Of a stretch of DNA of 64,000 bases, positions 23,800 to 31,951 are shown one piece after another. The first letter of the stretch is position 1. The number at the start of each line of letters is the position of its first letter. The notes under the pieces are model-generated. The model was not told where the DNA came from, did not search any database, and was given only the letters and a program-made list of their open reading frames with translations. The translations under genes and the position numbers were made by a program. The DNA is taken from positions 62,001 through 126,000 of the forward strand of contig NZ_ATLO01000035.1 of NCBI RefSeq assembly GCF_000416235.1, written 5' to 3'. The stretch is from Pseudomonas sp. CFII64 (GTDB lineage: Bacteria > Pseudomonadota > Gammaproteobacteria > Pseudomonadales > Pseudomonadaceae).

Positions 23800-26187
23800 T
23801 TAGAGCCTCGGCACCAACCGCAGCGTCCCTTGCGTATGCCCCGCAATATCCCCTTCATTCAAATACTGCTGCACATAGCCGCCGTCGATGTAGGTCTGCG
23901 CCTGATCTGAATAATGCTTGTCAAACGGCACGCCGCTTTGCCCGACCGGGTTGATTCCCACGCTGTGTGCCGGGTCGGCGAAGTCGATGATGCGCCGCGT
24001 GGATGGGCCGTAGGTCACGGGCCATGGCGCCGGGCCGATGCGCGCGGACAAGTTATTGGGCACCTCATGCGTGCCGGGAGCGGCAAATGGCCCGACATTG
24101 AGCAATTGCCCCAATAGCGGCTGCGAGCCCAGCGGATGGGCATGGGTCAGGGTATGCGCCTTGCCCCACAGCCATTCATCCGGGTTGAGGCCATAAGTGG
24201 ATTTCAGGTGCGAAACGCTGGCGTGCCAGGCGACTTTCACGGTATTGGCGCGGCTTTCCGGCGCTGGGGAATTGCGATTGTTCCACCATGGCGAACTGGC
24301 GTCAGCAGCGACGCGAGGCAACGCGGCATCGATGACTCGCGTCGACAGCAAGGTTTCGAACAGGCCATCGCCCAGTTCGTCGTGAAAGATTTCTTCGGTG
24401 AGATCAAACAAGAATTGGTTGAACAGCGTCGCGCCGACCGAATCCAGCGAATAGTCGCCTTTCCAGCTGGCCAACCGCTCCACCAGGGCCTTTTCTTCGG
24501 GATCGCTGATGATGCTGCGCAATACCGGAATCAGTGGCGTGAGCATGCGCGAGGCGTACTCGGTCTGCGTGCCCAGTTGCAGCTGCTTGCTGCTGTCCAC
24601 ATTCCACTTCACCGCCGAATCGCTCAGTTGCCGATTGAGCTGCTGACCACGGTCGGCGAGATTGTAGTAACCGGGGATCGACATACCTGTGGGCGAAGTC
24701 GGCTGGAAGTTGGCGGACACGATGTAGCCGCGCGCCGGGTTCTCTTCCTGCGGGTTGGCGCTGAACGGGTAAAAGCCCAGCTTGTCGGCCTGTTCGGTGC
24801 TGCCATCCAGAATGTAGTTGGGGTTCACGCCCTCCGGGCGCATCGGCAATTGCGCCGCCGCCCACCAGCCGATATTACCCTTCGCGTTGGCCCAGACGAT
24901 GTTCAGCCCCGGCGACTGGATCTTCTCGGCAGCAGCGCGCATTTTTTCCAGGGTGTCGGCGCGATTGGCTTCATAAAAGCCTTCCAGAATCGGGTTCTCC
25001 GATTCAAGGAAAGACCACCACATGGCAATCGGCGTCTTGCCCGCCGTCGCACCCAGCACGTCATTGACGATAGGCCCGTGGGGCGAGCTGCGCAGGGTGA
25101 TGGTCAGCGGCTGTTCGCCCTTGACCGCAATCTGCTGCTGGCTGCTGGTCATCTGCACCCATTGGCCGTGGTACCAGACTTGATTGGGGTTGTCGGGATT
25201 GGTCTTTTCGGCGATCAAATCCAGGTCGTCGTTCTGGAGCATGGTCAGGCTCCAGCCGAAATCCATGTTGTTGCCCAGCGATGCAAACGGGTTGAGCGCC
25301 TGATGATGGCCATACAACTCAAAGCCTGGCGCGGAGAGCTGCGCCTCGTACCACACCGCAGGTGCAGAAAAGCGAATATGCGGATCGCCCGCCAGCAGCG
25401 GCTTGCCGCTTTGGGTGCGACTGCCGGAAACCGCCCAGGCGTTGCTGCCTTCGAATTGCGGCAGACCGGCTTGTTCCAGCGCCTGATTGCTGAGGAAGGC
25501 CAGTTGGTTGAGGGACTTCCAGTCGCTGTCGGCAAGCGCCGGCACCTGACCGAGCGCGCCTTGGGGCCGCCAGTCGAGGTCGAAGGCTTTCAGATAATCC
25601 GCGCCGAGCTGATCGCGCACGTAAGTCAGCAGAGGTTCGGTACGAAACGCCGCCGCAAAGCTGTAGGCCATATAACCGCCGACGCTCAACGTGTCCTCAG
25701 CCGTGAACGGGCGCTTGGCAATGCCGAGCAAGTCGAACTCCAGCGGTCTGGCGTGGCCGTCCTGATACTGATTGATGCCGTCCAGATAGGCTTGCAGGGC
25801 TTTCCAGGCGGGCGTGTTCTGGTCGTGGCGCGCGACATATTCATCGGCATGCTCGCGGATGCGCAGGCTGCGAAACAACTTGTCGGTGTCCAGCAGTTTC
25901 GGCCCCAGCACTTCGGCCAGCTCGCCCCGCGCCAGACGGCGCATCATTTCCATCTGGAACAGCCGGTCCTGGGCATGCACATAACCGAGGGCGCGATACA
26001 GGTCGGCCTCGTTTTCGGCGCGGATATGCGGCACGCCGCGCTCGTCATAGCGCACGCTGACCGGTGCTTGCAGATGCGCCAGCGTGATTTCGCCGTCACG
26101 CACCGGCTGCTTGAGATGGATGAACCAGGCACCGCCGCCTGCAACGAGGGCAATGATCAACACAAGGATAGTCAGGCTGCGTTTCAT
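23800..26187 (-). CDS. hacB: Penicillin acylase-family Ntn hydrolase, probable N-acyl-homoserine lactone acylase (HacB-like)
   Basis: 795 residues. A signal/anchor helix (about 5-22) exports it to the periplasm. The precursor is expected to self-cleave before Ser248 in FEGSNAWAVSG, exposing the N-terminal Ser nucleophile of the beta chain; alpha chain and linker span about residues 25-247. Conserved acylase segments are GDPHIRFSAPAVWYE and NDDLDLIAEK. The homologue next to the spu operon in P. aeruginosa, PA0305, was reported to deacylate long-chain acyl-homoserine lactones, so quorum quenching or scavenging is likely but specificity is inferred. No RBS problem; the ATG starts at the hydrophobic segment. 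Confidence 0.85.
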   Translation of the reverse strand: MKRSLTILVLIIALVAGGGAWFIHLKQPVRDGEITLAHLQAPVSVRYDERGVPHIRAENEADLYRALGYVHAQDRLFQMEMMRRLARGELAEVLGPKLLDTDKLFRSLRIREHADEYVARHDQNTPAWKALQAYLDGINQYQDGHARPLEFDLLGIAKRPFTAEDTLSVGGYMAYSFAAAFRTEPLLTYVRDQLGADYLKAFDLDWRPQGALGQVPALADSDWKSLNQLAFLSNQALEQAGLPQFEGSNAWAVSGSRTQSGKPLLAGDPHIRFSAPAVWYEAQLSAPGFELYGHHQALNPFASLGNNMDFGWSLTMLQNDDLDLIAEKTNPDNPNQVWYHGQWVQMTSSQQQIAVKGEQPLTITLRSSPHGPIVNDVLGATAGKTPIAMWWSFLESENPILEGFYEANRADTLEKMRAAAEKIQSPGLNIVWANAKGNIGWWAAAQLPMRPEGVNPNYILDGSTEQADKLGFYPFSANPQEENPARGYIVSANFQPTSPTGMSIPGYYNLADRGQQLNRQLSDSAVKWNVDSSKQLQLGTQTEYASRMLTPLIPVLRSIISDPEEKALVERLASWKGDYSLDSVGATLFNQFLFDLTEEIFHDELGDGLFETLLSTRVIDAALPRVAADASSPWWNNRNSPAPESRANTVKVAWHASVSHLKSTYGLNPDEWLWGKAHTLTHAHPLGSQPLLGQLLNVGPFAAPGTHEVPNNLSARIGPAPWPVTYGPSTRRIIDFADPAHSVGINPVGQSGVPFDKHYSDQAQTYIDGGYVQQYLNEGDIAGHTQGTLRLVPRL

Positions 26188-26240
26188 CCAGCTTCTCTAT
26201 AAGGGGCAGGCACACAGGGCGCAATTGAAACACATCTCTC

Positions 26241-26266
26241 ACAGGACCGGCTCGTAGGTCCTACGG
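26241..26266. repeat. Degenerate REP remnant
   Basis: AGGACCGGCTCGTAGGTCCTACGG looks like a REPIN whose centre has been deleted, leaving two abutting arm ends. In the 89-bp gap between the acylase and DUF6436 genes. Confidence 0.5.
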
Positions 26267-26276
26267 CGTGCTGCAT

Positions 26277-26861
26277 TCAAAGCAACCACGGGCAATAACA
26301 CCCCACCGCCATGGTGTGCGTGGCATCCACCGGGCGACCGGCGCTCAGGGCTTGCAGGATCGGCTCGATGAAGCTGTTGCTGGAATTGCAGGTCAGCCCT
26401 TCACTGTACGGCCCGAAATACGCGAGCTTGCCGTCTCGATCCCAGATCGCAACTGCCGGGCTGGCGGTGATTTGTTCGGCACCGGGCAAAGTGCTCAACG
26501 GCTTGATGGCGCTCAGGGTTGCCGGCAACTGGCCGTGGCTGCCGGGTTTCTGCACCGAATAGAAATCCACGCCGCTGCTGTCAACAAAATCGCCGCCGAA
26601 ACGCTCGATCAGCTCCCCAAGATGCTGCTGGTTGCCGACATTGCACGGGCACGCCGGGTCCCAGAAGTGCACCAGCCGGATGCGCCCAGGTCCTGCCAGC
26701 TCGGCCGGCAGGCGCAGTGCATCGCCGGCGAACAGCGCAGTTTGGTCGCTGAACGGGCGCAAATACCGTCCCTGAAACCAGTCGTACGCCGCCCACAGAC
26801 CGGCTACGCAAACCAGCGCGAGCAGCCAGCTGAACAACGTATTGCGGCGGATGAGTTTCAT
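26277..26861 (-). CDS. Membrane-anchored thioredoxin-like protein (DUF6436 type)
   Basis: 194 residues. One N-terminal membrane anchor (about 8-27), then a thioredoxin-fold core: RIRLVHFWDPACPCNVGNQQHL places a CPC motif where thioredoxins have CxxC, and SPAVAIWDRDGKLAYFGPY supplies the cis-Pro strand and following sheet. Two more Cys occur near the C-terminus (GCYCPWLL). A periplasmic redox or metal-handling role is plausible but unknown. It is downstream in direction with the acylase, 89 bp apart, and divergent from the hydrolase gene at 26963. Confidence 0.75.
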   Translation of the reverse strand: MKLIRRNTLFSWLLALVCVAGLWAAYDWFQGRYLRPFSDQTALFAGDALRLPAELAGPGRIRLVHFWDPACPCNVGNQQHLGELIERFGGDFVDSSGVDFYSVQKPGSHGQLPATLSAIKPLSTLPGAEQITASPAVAIWDRDGKLAYFGPYSEGLTCNSSNSFIEPILQALSAGRPVDATHTMAVGCYCPWLL

Positions 26862-26962
26862 GTCAGACGCTTCTGTTTAAGGTGGCGTAGCTTGCCACGC
26901 CAAGGGATACAGATGAATATCGGTGCAGCGCATTTCGCCATGTTGTTTGTTCTGGAATCTTC

Positions 26963-27922
26963 ATGACCGCCACGTTCGACCCCAATTCCCTACGCGCCAG
27001 CCTGCAGCCGTTGAGCGCGATGCAGCCGCTTTCTGTCGAGGGGCTCGCCTACCAGCGCTTCTACAGCCTTGCCGGACTGGGCCCGAATGGCCTGACGCGC
27101 AGCTGGCTGGGGCGCATGGACGTCGCGGGTTATGAAATCGTCGCTCAGGTCTGGCTTCCCGAGCAGCCGGTGGCGACGATGTTCCTGCTGCACGGCTTTT
27201 ATGATCACATGGGCCTGTTCAAGCATGTGATCGAGTGGGCGCTGGGCCTGAACTTCGCGGTGATCGCCTGCGATCTGCCGGGCCATGGTCTGTCCGGCGG
27301 CCCGCGCGCCAGCATCAATGATTTCGCGGAATATCAACGGGTGTTGCAGCGCTTGTTCGCCGAAGCCTCAACCTTGCAGTTGCCCCAGCCCTGGCATTTA
27401 TTGGGACAGAGTACCGGCGGCGCGATTGTGATCGATCACGTGCTCAATCAGGGCGAGAAGAGCCCGGCCCAAGGCCAGGTGATTCTCCTCGCGCCGCTGG
27501 TTCGCCCGCGCGCCTGGGGCTGGTCGAAGCTCAGTTATTACCTGCTCAAACCCTTCGTCAAAGGCATCGCCCGGCGTTTCAGCGAAAACTCCAATGCCCC
27601 GGCGTTCCTGCCATTCCTGATGGCTGACCCGCTGCAAGCCCGACGCCTGCCCACCGCCTGGGTCGGCGCGCTGGCGCGCTGGATCAAACACATCGAATCA
27701 GCGCCACGCAGCACCCGCAGCCCGATCATCATCCAGGGCGAAGCGGACATGACCGTTGACTGGAGTCACAACCTCGACGTGCTCAACGAAAAATTCAACC
27801 ACCCGCAAATCCTCATGCTCAGCGAAGCCCGCCATCATCTGGCCAATGAGCTGCCGGAGTTAAGGGCGCGGTATTTTGCTTGCATAGAGCAGAAGATGGC
27901 TCTGGCGGCTGCAAACGGTTAG
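26963..27922 (+). CDS. Alpha/beta hydrolase, monoacylglycerol-lipase-like (Hydrolase_4)
   Basis: 319 residues. FLLHGFYDHMG supplies the oxyanion loop, GQSTGGA the nucleophile elbow with Ser150, QGEADMTVDW the acid and the His lies in SEARHHLANE. The family cleaves acyl esters of glycerol or lysophospholipids; the substrate here is unknown. No signal peptide, so cytoplasmic. It is convergent with the DUF2059 gene (2-bp gap). Confidence 0.85.
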   Translation: MTATFDPNSLRASLQPLSAMQPLSVEGLAYQRFYSLAGLGPNGLTRSWLGRMDVAGYEIVAQVWLPEQPVATMFLLHGFYDHMGLFKHVIEWALGLNFAVIACDLPGHGLSGGPRASINDFAEYQRVLQRLFAEASTLQLPQPWHLLGQSTGGAIVIDHVLNQGEKSPAQGQVILLAPLVRPRAWGWSKLSYYLLKPFVKGIARRFSENSNAPAFLPFLMADPLQARRLPTAWVGALARWIKHIESAPRSTRSPIIIQGEADMTVDWSHNLDVLNEKFNHPQILMLSEARHHLANELPELRARYFACIEQKMALAAANG

Positions 27923-27924
27923 GC

Positions 27925-28683
27925 TTACTGACCCGGCGCCAGGCTCGAAGCGCTTTGCCCGACTGCCAGACCCGCGCGGATCGCGGCCAGTGCGGCCTGG
28001 TAATAGGCTTTGCCTTCGGGGGATTCGGCGAAGTTGGAGAATTCTTCCAGTTCCGGGTCGGACAGGTCGCGGTAGACGTACAGCAGGGTGTTGTTCATGT
28101 CGGCGGCGATTTGCTTCATCAGGCGTTCGCGTTGACCGTCGAGCATGCCTTGACCGGAAGCGCCGCCCATCAAGCCGGGAATCATCTGGCTCAGGCTGTC
28201 CGCCGCGACACCGGCAATCGCCAGACTGATCTCGGCACCTGCTTCCTTGGCGGGCAACGCCTGCGCCAGATGACCGATCAACAGTTGGCGGGTGGCGTCG
28301 GCTTCGATATGCGGCAGGCCCTGGGCGTTTTTCGCCAACTGGTCGGCGCGGGTTGCGGTCAGCTCGGCGTTGACGATTTTCATGCCCAGCGGCGATTGAA
28401 AGAATTGCAGGGCCGGGCTGGGATCGCGCAGGGTTTCGCGCAAGCGCTTCTCGGCGCGCTGATCCATGGCCTGTGGGGCGAAACGCTGATTGCTGTTATC
28501 GACCAGCGCCTGATAGACCGCGGGTGGCAGGCTATTGCGATAGCGTTGTTGGGCGGCTTTGAGGGCATCGTTGAAATGCGCGCGTTGTTCTGGCCAACCG
28601 GCGACCTTGTATAACTGGTCATAGCTGTCTGCCCAGGCGGGCAACGTGCAGAACATCAACAGCAAAACAAACAAACGGCGCAT
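27925..28683 (-). CDS. Exported DUF2059 domain protein
   Basis: 252 residues with a clear signal peptide ending AWA at about residue 18, so periplasmic. The C-terminal DUF2059-like region (about 175-235) includes NTLLYVYRDLSDPELEEFSNFAESPEGKAYYQA, a recurrent feature of this family. The rest is helical. Function unknown in the family. It is divergent from the oxygenase gene at 28833. Confidence 0.8.
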   Translation of the reverse strand: MRRLFVLLLMFCTLPAWADSYDQLYKVAGWPEQRAHFNDALKAAQQRYRNSLPPAVYQALVDNSNQRFAPQAMDQRAEKRLRETLRDPSPALQFFQSPLGMKIVNAELTATRADQLAKNAQGLPHIEADATRQLLIGHLAQALPAKEAGAEISLAIAGVAADSLSQMIPGLMGGASGQGMLDGQRERLMKQIAADMNNTLLYVYRDLSDPELEEFSNFAESPEGKAYYQAALAAIRAGLAVGQSASSLAPGQ

Positions 28684-28832
28684 AGGGACTCCTGTCGGCA
28701 GGTCGCTATTCTCCGGGTGCTGGCGGGGATTTGTCGAGTTATGACTGCCCTTGCCGCGTGAAAATTAGTTGAGTTAACAATCCCGGCATCGTCGGTACTG
28801 TTGGATTTGCGGGCATATGGATACTATGCGCG

Positions 28833-29468
28833 ATGCGAATCGCCCCTGATCACCCACTGCTGCTACGAATCGTTGACGACCTGGCTGCTCACGGCTGGTC
28901 GCAGCAGAATATTTTCCTGCCTGAAACATTGACCCGCGAGCTGGCGGGCGAGTGCCGCAAGCGCGCCGCCGAAGGTGAACTGGCTCCGGCTGGCGTGGGG
29001 CGCGGACCCTTCCAGGAAGTGCGCGAAGGTATCCGGGGCGATCATATCCAGTGGCTCGAAGCCGGGCAGGTCGAGGTCTGCGACCGCTATCTGGAACTGA
29101 TGGACAGCCTGCGTCTGGCGCTCAATCGTGGCTTGTTTCTCGGCCTTGAAGACTATGAAAGCCATTTCGCGCTGTACCCGCCTGGCGCGTTCTATCGCAA
29201 GCACGTCGACCGCTTTCGTGATGATGACCGGCGCATGGTTTCAGCGGTGCTTTATCTGAATCAGGCCTGGTTGCCCGAACATGGCGGCCAGTTGCGCATG
29301 TATCTCAAAAATGAGCCGCAAGAAGAACTCCAATACGACGTGCAGCCCACCGGCGGTTGTCTGGTGGTGTTCCTGTCCGGTGAGATCCCTCACGAAGTCC
29401 TGCCTGCGAGCCGCGAGCGACTGTCGTTGACCGGATGGTTCCGCCGTCGGGGCAACGAGCCATTCTGA
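28833..29468 (+). CDS. 2-oxoglutarate/Fe(II)-dependent oxygenase (prolyl 4-hydroxylase-like)
   Basis: 211 residues. The double-stranded beta-helix iron site is visible: HVDRF (His and Asp), IPHEVLP (distal His) and RERLSLTGWFRR (2-oxoglutarate-binding Arg). Close to the PKHD/P4Hc group that hydroxylates proteins; in P. aeruginosa a related enzyme modifies elongation factor Tu, but orthology with that one cannot be claimed here. The ATG at 28833 has no strong Shine-Dalgarno, so the start is somewhat uncertain. Confidence 0.85.
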   Translation: MRIAPDHPLLLRIVDDLAAHGWSQQNIFLPETLTRELAGECRKRAAEGELAPAGVGRGPFQEVREGIRGDHIQWLEAGQVEVCDRYLELMDSLRLALNRGLFLGLEDYESHFALYPPGAFYRKHVDRFRDDDRRMVSAVLYLNQAWLPEHGGQLRMYLKNEPQEELQYDVQPTGGCLVVFLSGEIPHEVLPASRERLSLTGWFRRRGNEPF

Positions 29469-29499
29469 CCGGCCCGAAGACGAATGGCGTGGCTTTGCC

Positions 29500-29528
29500 T
29501 TGGTCATACCGGCTGATCGGGCTAGAAT
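29500..29528 (+). promoter_or_regulatory. Sigma-70-type promoter for thiS-thiG
   Basis: TTGGTC (29500-29505) and TAGAAT (29523-29528) are separated by 17 bp and lie 33 bp before the thiS start codon. The -10 box is strong, the -35 weak. Confidence 0.5.
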
Positions 29529-29561
29529 GCTCGCCCCTAAAAATGATGGCTGCACTCGCGC

Positions 29562-29762
29562 ATGCACATTCAGTTGAACGGCGAACCCCTTGAACTGCCG
29601 GATGGCGAAACCGTCCTGGCATTGCTGACCCGCCTTGATCTTGCCGGGCGTCGCGTCGCAGTCGAGCTGAACCTGGATATCGTGCCGCGCAGCCAGCATG
29701 TGTCCACCGTCTTGAGCGACGGCGATCAGGTCGAAGTGGTCCACGCCATTGGCGGCGGCTAG
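29562..29762 (+). CDS. thiS: Sulfur carrier protein ThiS
   Basis: 66 residues, ubiquitin-like beta-grasp fold ending in the obligatory Gly-Gly (HAIGGG), the C-terminus that is adenylated and thiocarboxylated to donate sulfur for the thiazole ring of thiamine. It is encoded 54 bp upstream of thiG, its partner. Length and tail are typical. Confidence 0.93.
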   Translation: MHIQLNGEPLELPDGETVLALLTRLDLAGRRVAVELNLDIVPRSQHVSTVLSDGDQVEVVHAIGGG

Positions 29763-29816
29763 TCCCCGGCACGCAGTGATTTCAATCTGCTAGAAACCTT
29801 TCCAAGAGGATTTCCC

Positions 29817-30611
29817 ATGAGCAACGTTCGCAGCGACAAGCCGTTCACCCTGGCCGGTCGGACTTTCGAGTCGCGCCTGCTGGTCGGCACCGGCAAATAC
29901 GTCGATATGGAACAAACCCGTCTGGCTATCGAAGCTTCGGGTGCCGAGATCGTCACGGTCGCGGTGCGCCGGACCAATCTGGGCCAGAATCCGGGCGAGC
30001 CGAACCTGCTGGATATCCTGCCGCCGGACCGCTACACCATCCTGCCGAACACTGCTGGCTGCTTCGACGCCATCGAGGCCGTGCGCACCTGTCGCCTGGC
30101 CCGTGAGCTGCTCGATGGCAAGAATCTGGTCAAGCTCGAAGTGCTGGCCGACCAGAAGACCCTGTTCCCCAATGTGATCGAAACCCTCAAGGCCGCCGAA
30201 GTGCTGGTCAAGGAAGGCTTCGACGTGATGGTTTACACCAGCGATGACCCGATCATTGCCCGGCAACTGGCGGAAATCGGCTGCATCGCGATCATGCCGC
30301 TGGCTGGCCTGATCGGCAGCGGTCTGGGGATCTGCAATCCGTACAACCTGCAGATCATTCTTGAAGAAACCAAAGTGCCGGTGCTGGTCGATGCCGGTGT
30401 CGGCACCGCATCCGACGCCACCATCGCCATGGAACTCGGCTGCGAAGCGGTGCTGATGAACTCGGCCATCGCCCACGCGCAGGACCCGATCCTGATGGGC
30501 GCCGCCATGAAACACGCCGTCATTGCTGGCCGGATGGCCTACCTTGCCGGGCGCATGCCGAAAAAACTCTATGCCAGCGCATCCTCGCCGCTGGACGGGT
30601 TGATCCGGTAG
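29817..30611 (+). CDS. thiG: Thiazole synthase
   Basis: 264 residues, TIM-barrel enzyme that builds the thiazole phosphate of thiamine from deoxyxylulose phosphate, dehydroglycine and ThiS thiocarboxylate. Lys106 in LVKLEVL is the imine-forming Lys; GSGLGICNPYNL and VDAGVGTASDA form the phosphate-binding turns. The start has CAAGAGGA 7-8 bp upstream. A REPIN follows immediately. Confidence 0.96.
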   Translation: MSNVRSDKPFTLAGRTFESRLLVGTGKYVDMEQTRLAIEASGAEIVTVAVRRTNLGQNPGEPNLLDILPPDRYTILPNTAGCFDAIEAVRTCRLARELLDGKNLVKLEVLADQKTLFPNVIETLKAAEVLVKEGFDVMVYTSDDPIIARQLAEIGCIAIMPLAGLIGSGLGICNPYNLQIILEETKVPVLVDAGVGTASDATIAMELGCEAVLMNSAIAHAQDPILMGAAMKHAVIAGRMAYLAGRMPKKLYASASSPLDGLIR

Positions 30612-30621
30612 GACTCCTACC

Positions 30622-30712
30622 GTAGGACCGGCTTTAGCCGGGAGGACGTCTTTCTGATCAAGGAATTCGTCGGATGTATAGGCCCTCTCCCGGCTAAAGC
30701 CAGTCCTACGGT
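30622..30712. repeat. REPIN: two inverted REP palindromes
   Basis: CGTAGGACCGGCTTTAGCCG and CGGCTAAAGCCAGTCCTACG in inverted orientation around about 45 bp, between thiG and trmB. Confidence 0.83.
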
Positions 30713-30749
30713 CATATAGATAATGTGTCGTTTGATATAGAGCTCGTTG

Positions 30750-31481
30750 ATGACTGATTCGCACGTTCCACCCGAGTCGCCTGTTGCAGAAGAAGGCGCA
30801 GAACGCCAACACCGGCGCATCAAGAGTTTCGTGATGCGCGCCGGGCGCATGACTGAAGGCCAGCAACGTGGCCTGGATCAAGGTCGCCCGCTGTTCGTGC
30901 TGCCGCTGACCGACGCGCCTGTGGATTACGATCAGGTGTTTGGCCGCTCTGCGCCGCGCACCCTGGAAATCGGCTTCGGCATGGGCCATTCCCTGCTGGA
31001 GATGGCGGCGGCTGCGCCGGATCAGGATTTCATCGGCGTCGAAGTGCACAATCCAGGCGTCGGCGCGCTGCTCAACGGCGTGCTGACTCAAGGCTTGACC
31101 AACGTGCGGGTCTACGATTGCGACGCGATCGAAGTGCTCAACCGGTGTATCGCCGATAACAGTCTCGACCGCCTGATGCTGTTTTTCCCTGATCCATGGC
31201 ACAAGAGCCGGCACCACAAGCGCCGTATCGTGCAGCCTGAATTCGCCGAACTGGTGCGCAGCAAACTCAAGGTCGGCGGCGTGCTGCACATGGCCACCGA
31301 TTGGGAACCCTATGCCGAGTTCATGCTGGAAGTGATGAACGTCGCGCCGGGTTATCGCAACCTGGCTGAAGACGGCAAATGCGTCCCACGCCCGACCGAG
31401 CGCCCGATCACCAAGTTCGAACGCCGTGGCGAACGTCTGGGGCATGGGGTTTGGGATTTGAAGTTCGAGAAACTGAATTAA
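30750..31481 (+). CDS. trmB: tRNA (guanine(46)-N7)-methyltransferase
   Basis: 243 residues. SAM-binding motif LEIGFGMGHSLLEMA, the FFPDPWHKSRHHKRR catalytic/tRNA motif and the terminal TKFERRGERLGHGVWDL are diagnostic. It methylates G46 in the tRNA variable loop. The ATG at 30750 was chosen over an in-frame TTG three bases earlier. Downstream of thiG as in other pseudomonads. Confidence 0.96.
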   Translation: MTDSHVPPESPVAEEGAERQHRRIKSFVMRAGRMTEGQQRGLDQGRPLFVLPLTDAPVDYDQVFGRSAPRTLEIGFGMGHSLLEMAAAAPDQDFIGVEVHNPGVGALLNGVLTQGLTNVRVYDCDAIEVLNRCIADNSLDRLMLFFPDPWHKSRHHKRRIVQPEFAELVRSKLKVGGVLHMATDWEPYAEFMLEVMNVAPGYRNLAEDGKCVPRPTERPITKFERRGERLGHGVWDLKFEKLN

Positions 31482-31498
31482 GGCCTGTCGCCTGAACT

Positions 31499-31590
31499 GT
31501 AGGGCCGGCTTCAGCCGGGAGGGCGTCATTTCGGATAATGAAATGCCGTGGCTGTGCTGGCCTCCTCCCGGCTGAAGCCGGTCCTGCGGG
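31499..31590. repeat. REPIN: two inverted REP palindromes
   Basis: GTAGGGCCGGCTTCAGCCGG and CCGGCTGAAGCCGGTCCTGC inverted around about 45 bp, between convergent trmB and the DUF3392 gene. Confidence 0.83.
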
Positions 31591-31606
31591 AGCGATAATT
31601 CTTGCT

Positions 31607-31930
31607 TCACTTCCTGTCCGCAACCACCCCGATCAACACCAGCACCACCACCAGCACCGGCGCCAGGCTGTAGTTGTTGAACTGGCTCAGCCCGCGAATC
31701 ACCCACGGCGTGGCGTAGATCAGCGCGGCGCCGCTGCCGAGGGTGACCAGCAACGCCATGAGCGGGATGCGCAATGCACCTGCGAAGCTGCTGATGCGTT
31801 GTTCGACCCAGCCCTTGAAGTCCGCGCCAAACAGCACCAGCAAACAGCCCACCAGCGCCAACGCGATTTCCGAAAGGTTGCTGCGGCTCCAGCGGGAGGC
31901 AGTGGCGAGCAGGTCGAAGATGAAATCCAT
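31607..31930 (-). CDS. DUF3392 family inner-membrane protein
   Basis: 107 residues with three hydrophobic segments (about 24-43, 55-75 and 85-103). It matches the small DUF3392 membrane proteins that sit next to hemW in Pseudomonas; no function is known. It is the last gene of the leftward metX-metW-rdgB-hemW run, 21 bp after hemW. Confidence 0.78.
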   Translation of the reverse strand: MDFIFDLLATASRWSRSNLSEIALALVGCLLVLFGADFKGWVEQRISSFAGALRIPLMALLVTLGSGAALIYATPWVIRGLSQFNNYSLAPVLVVVLVLIGVVADRK

Positions 31931-31951
31931 GCAGGGTCCTTAGATCAGAAT

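Noticed and set aside
24136..26202. 688-codon frame on the plus strand
   Set aside because: It is the antisense shadow of the acylase gene, whose motifs and codon use are convincing on the minus strand.
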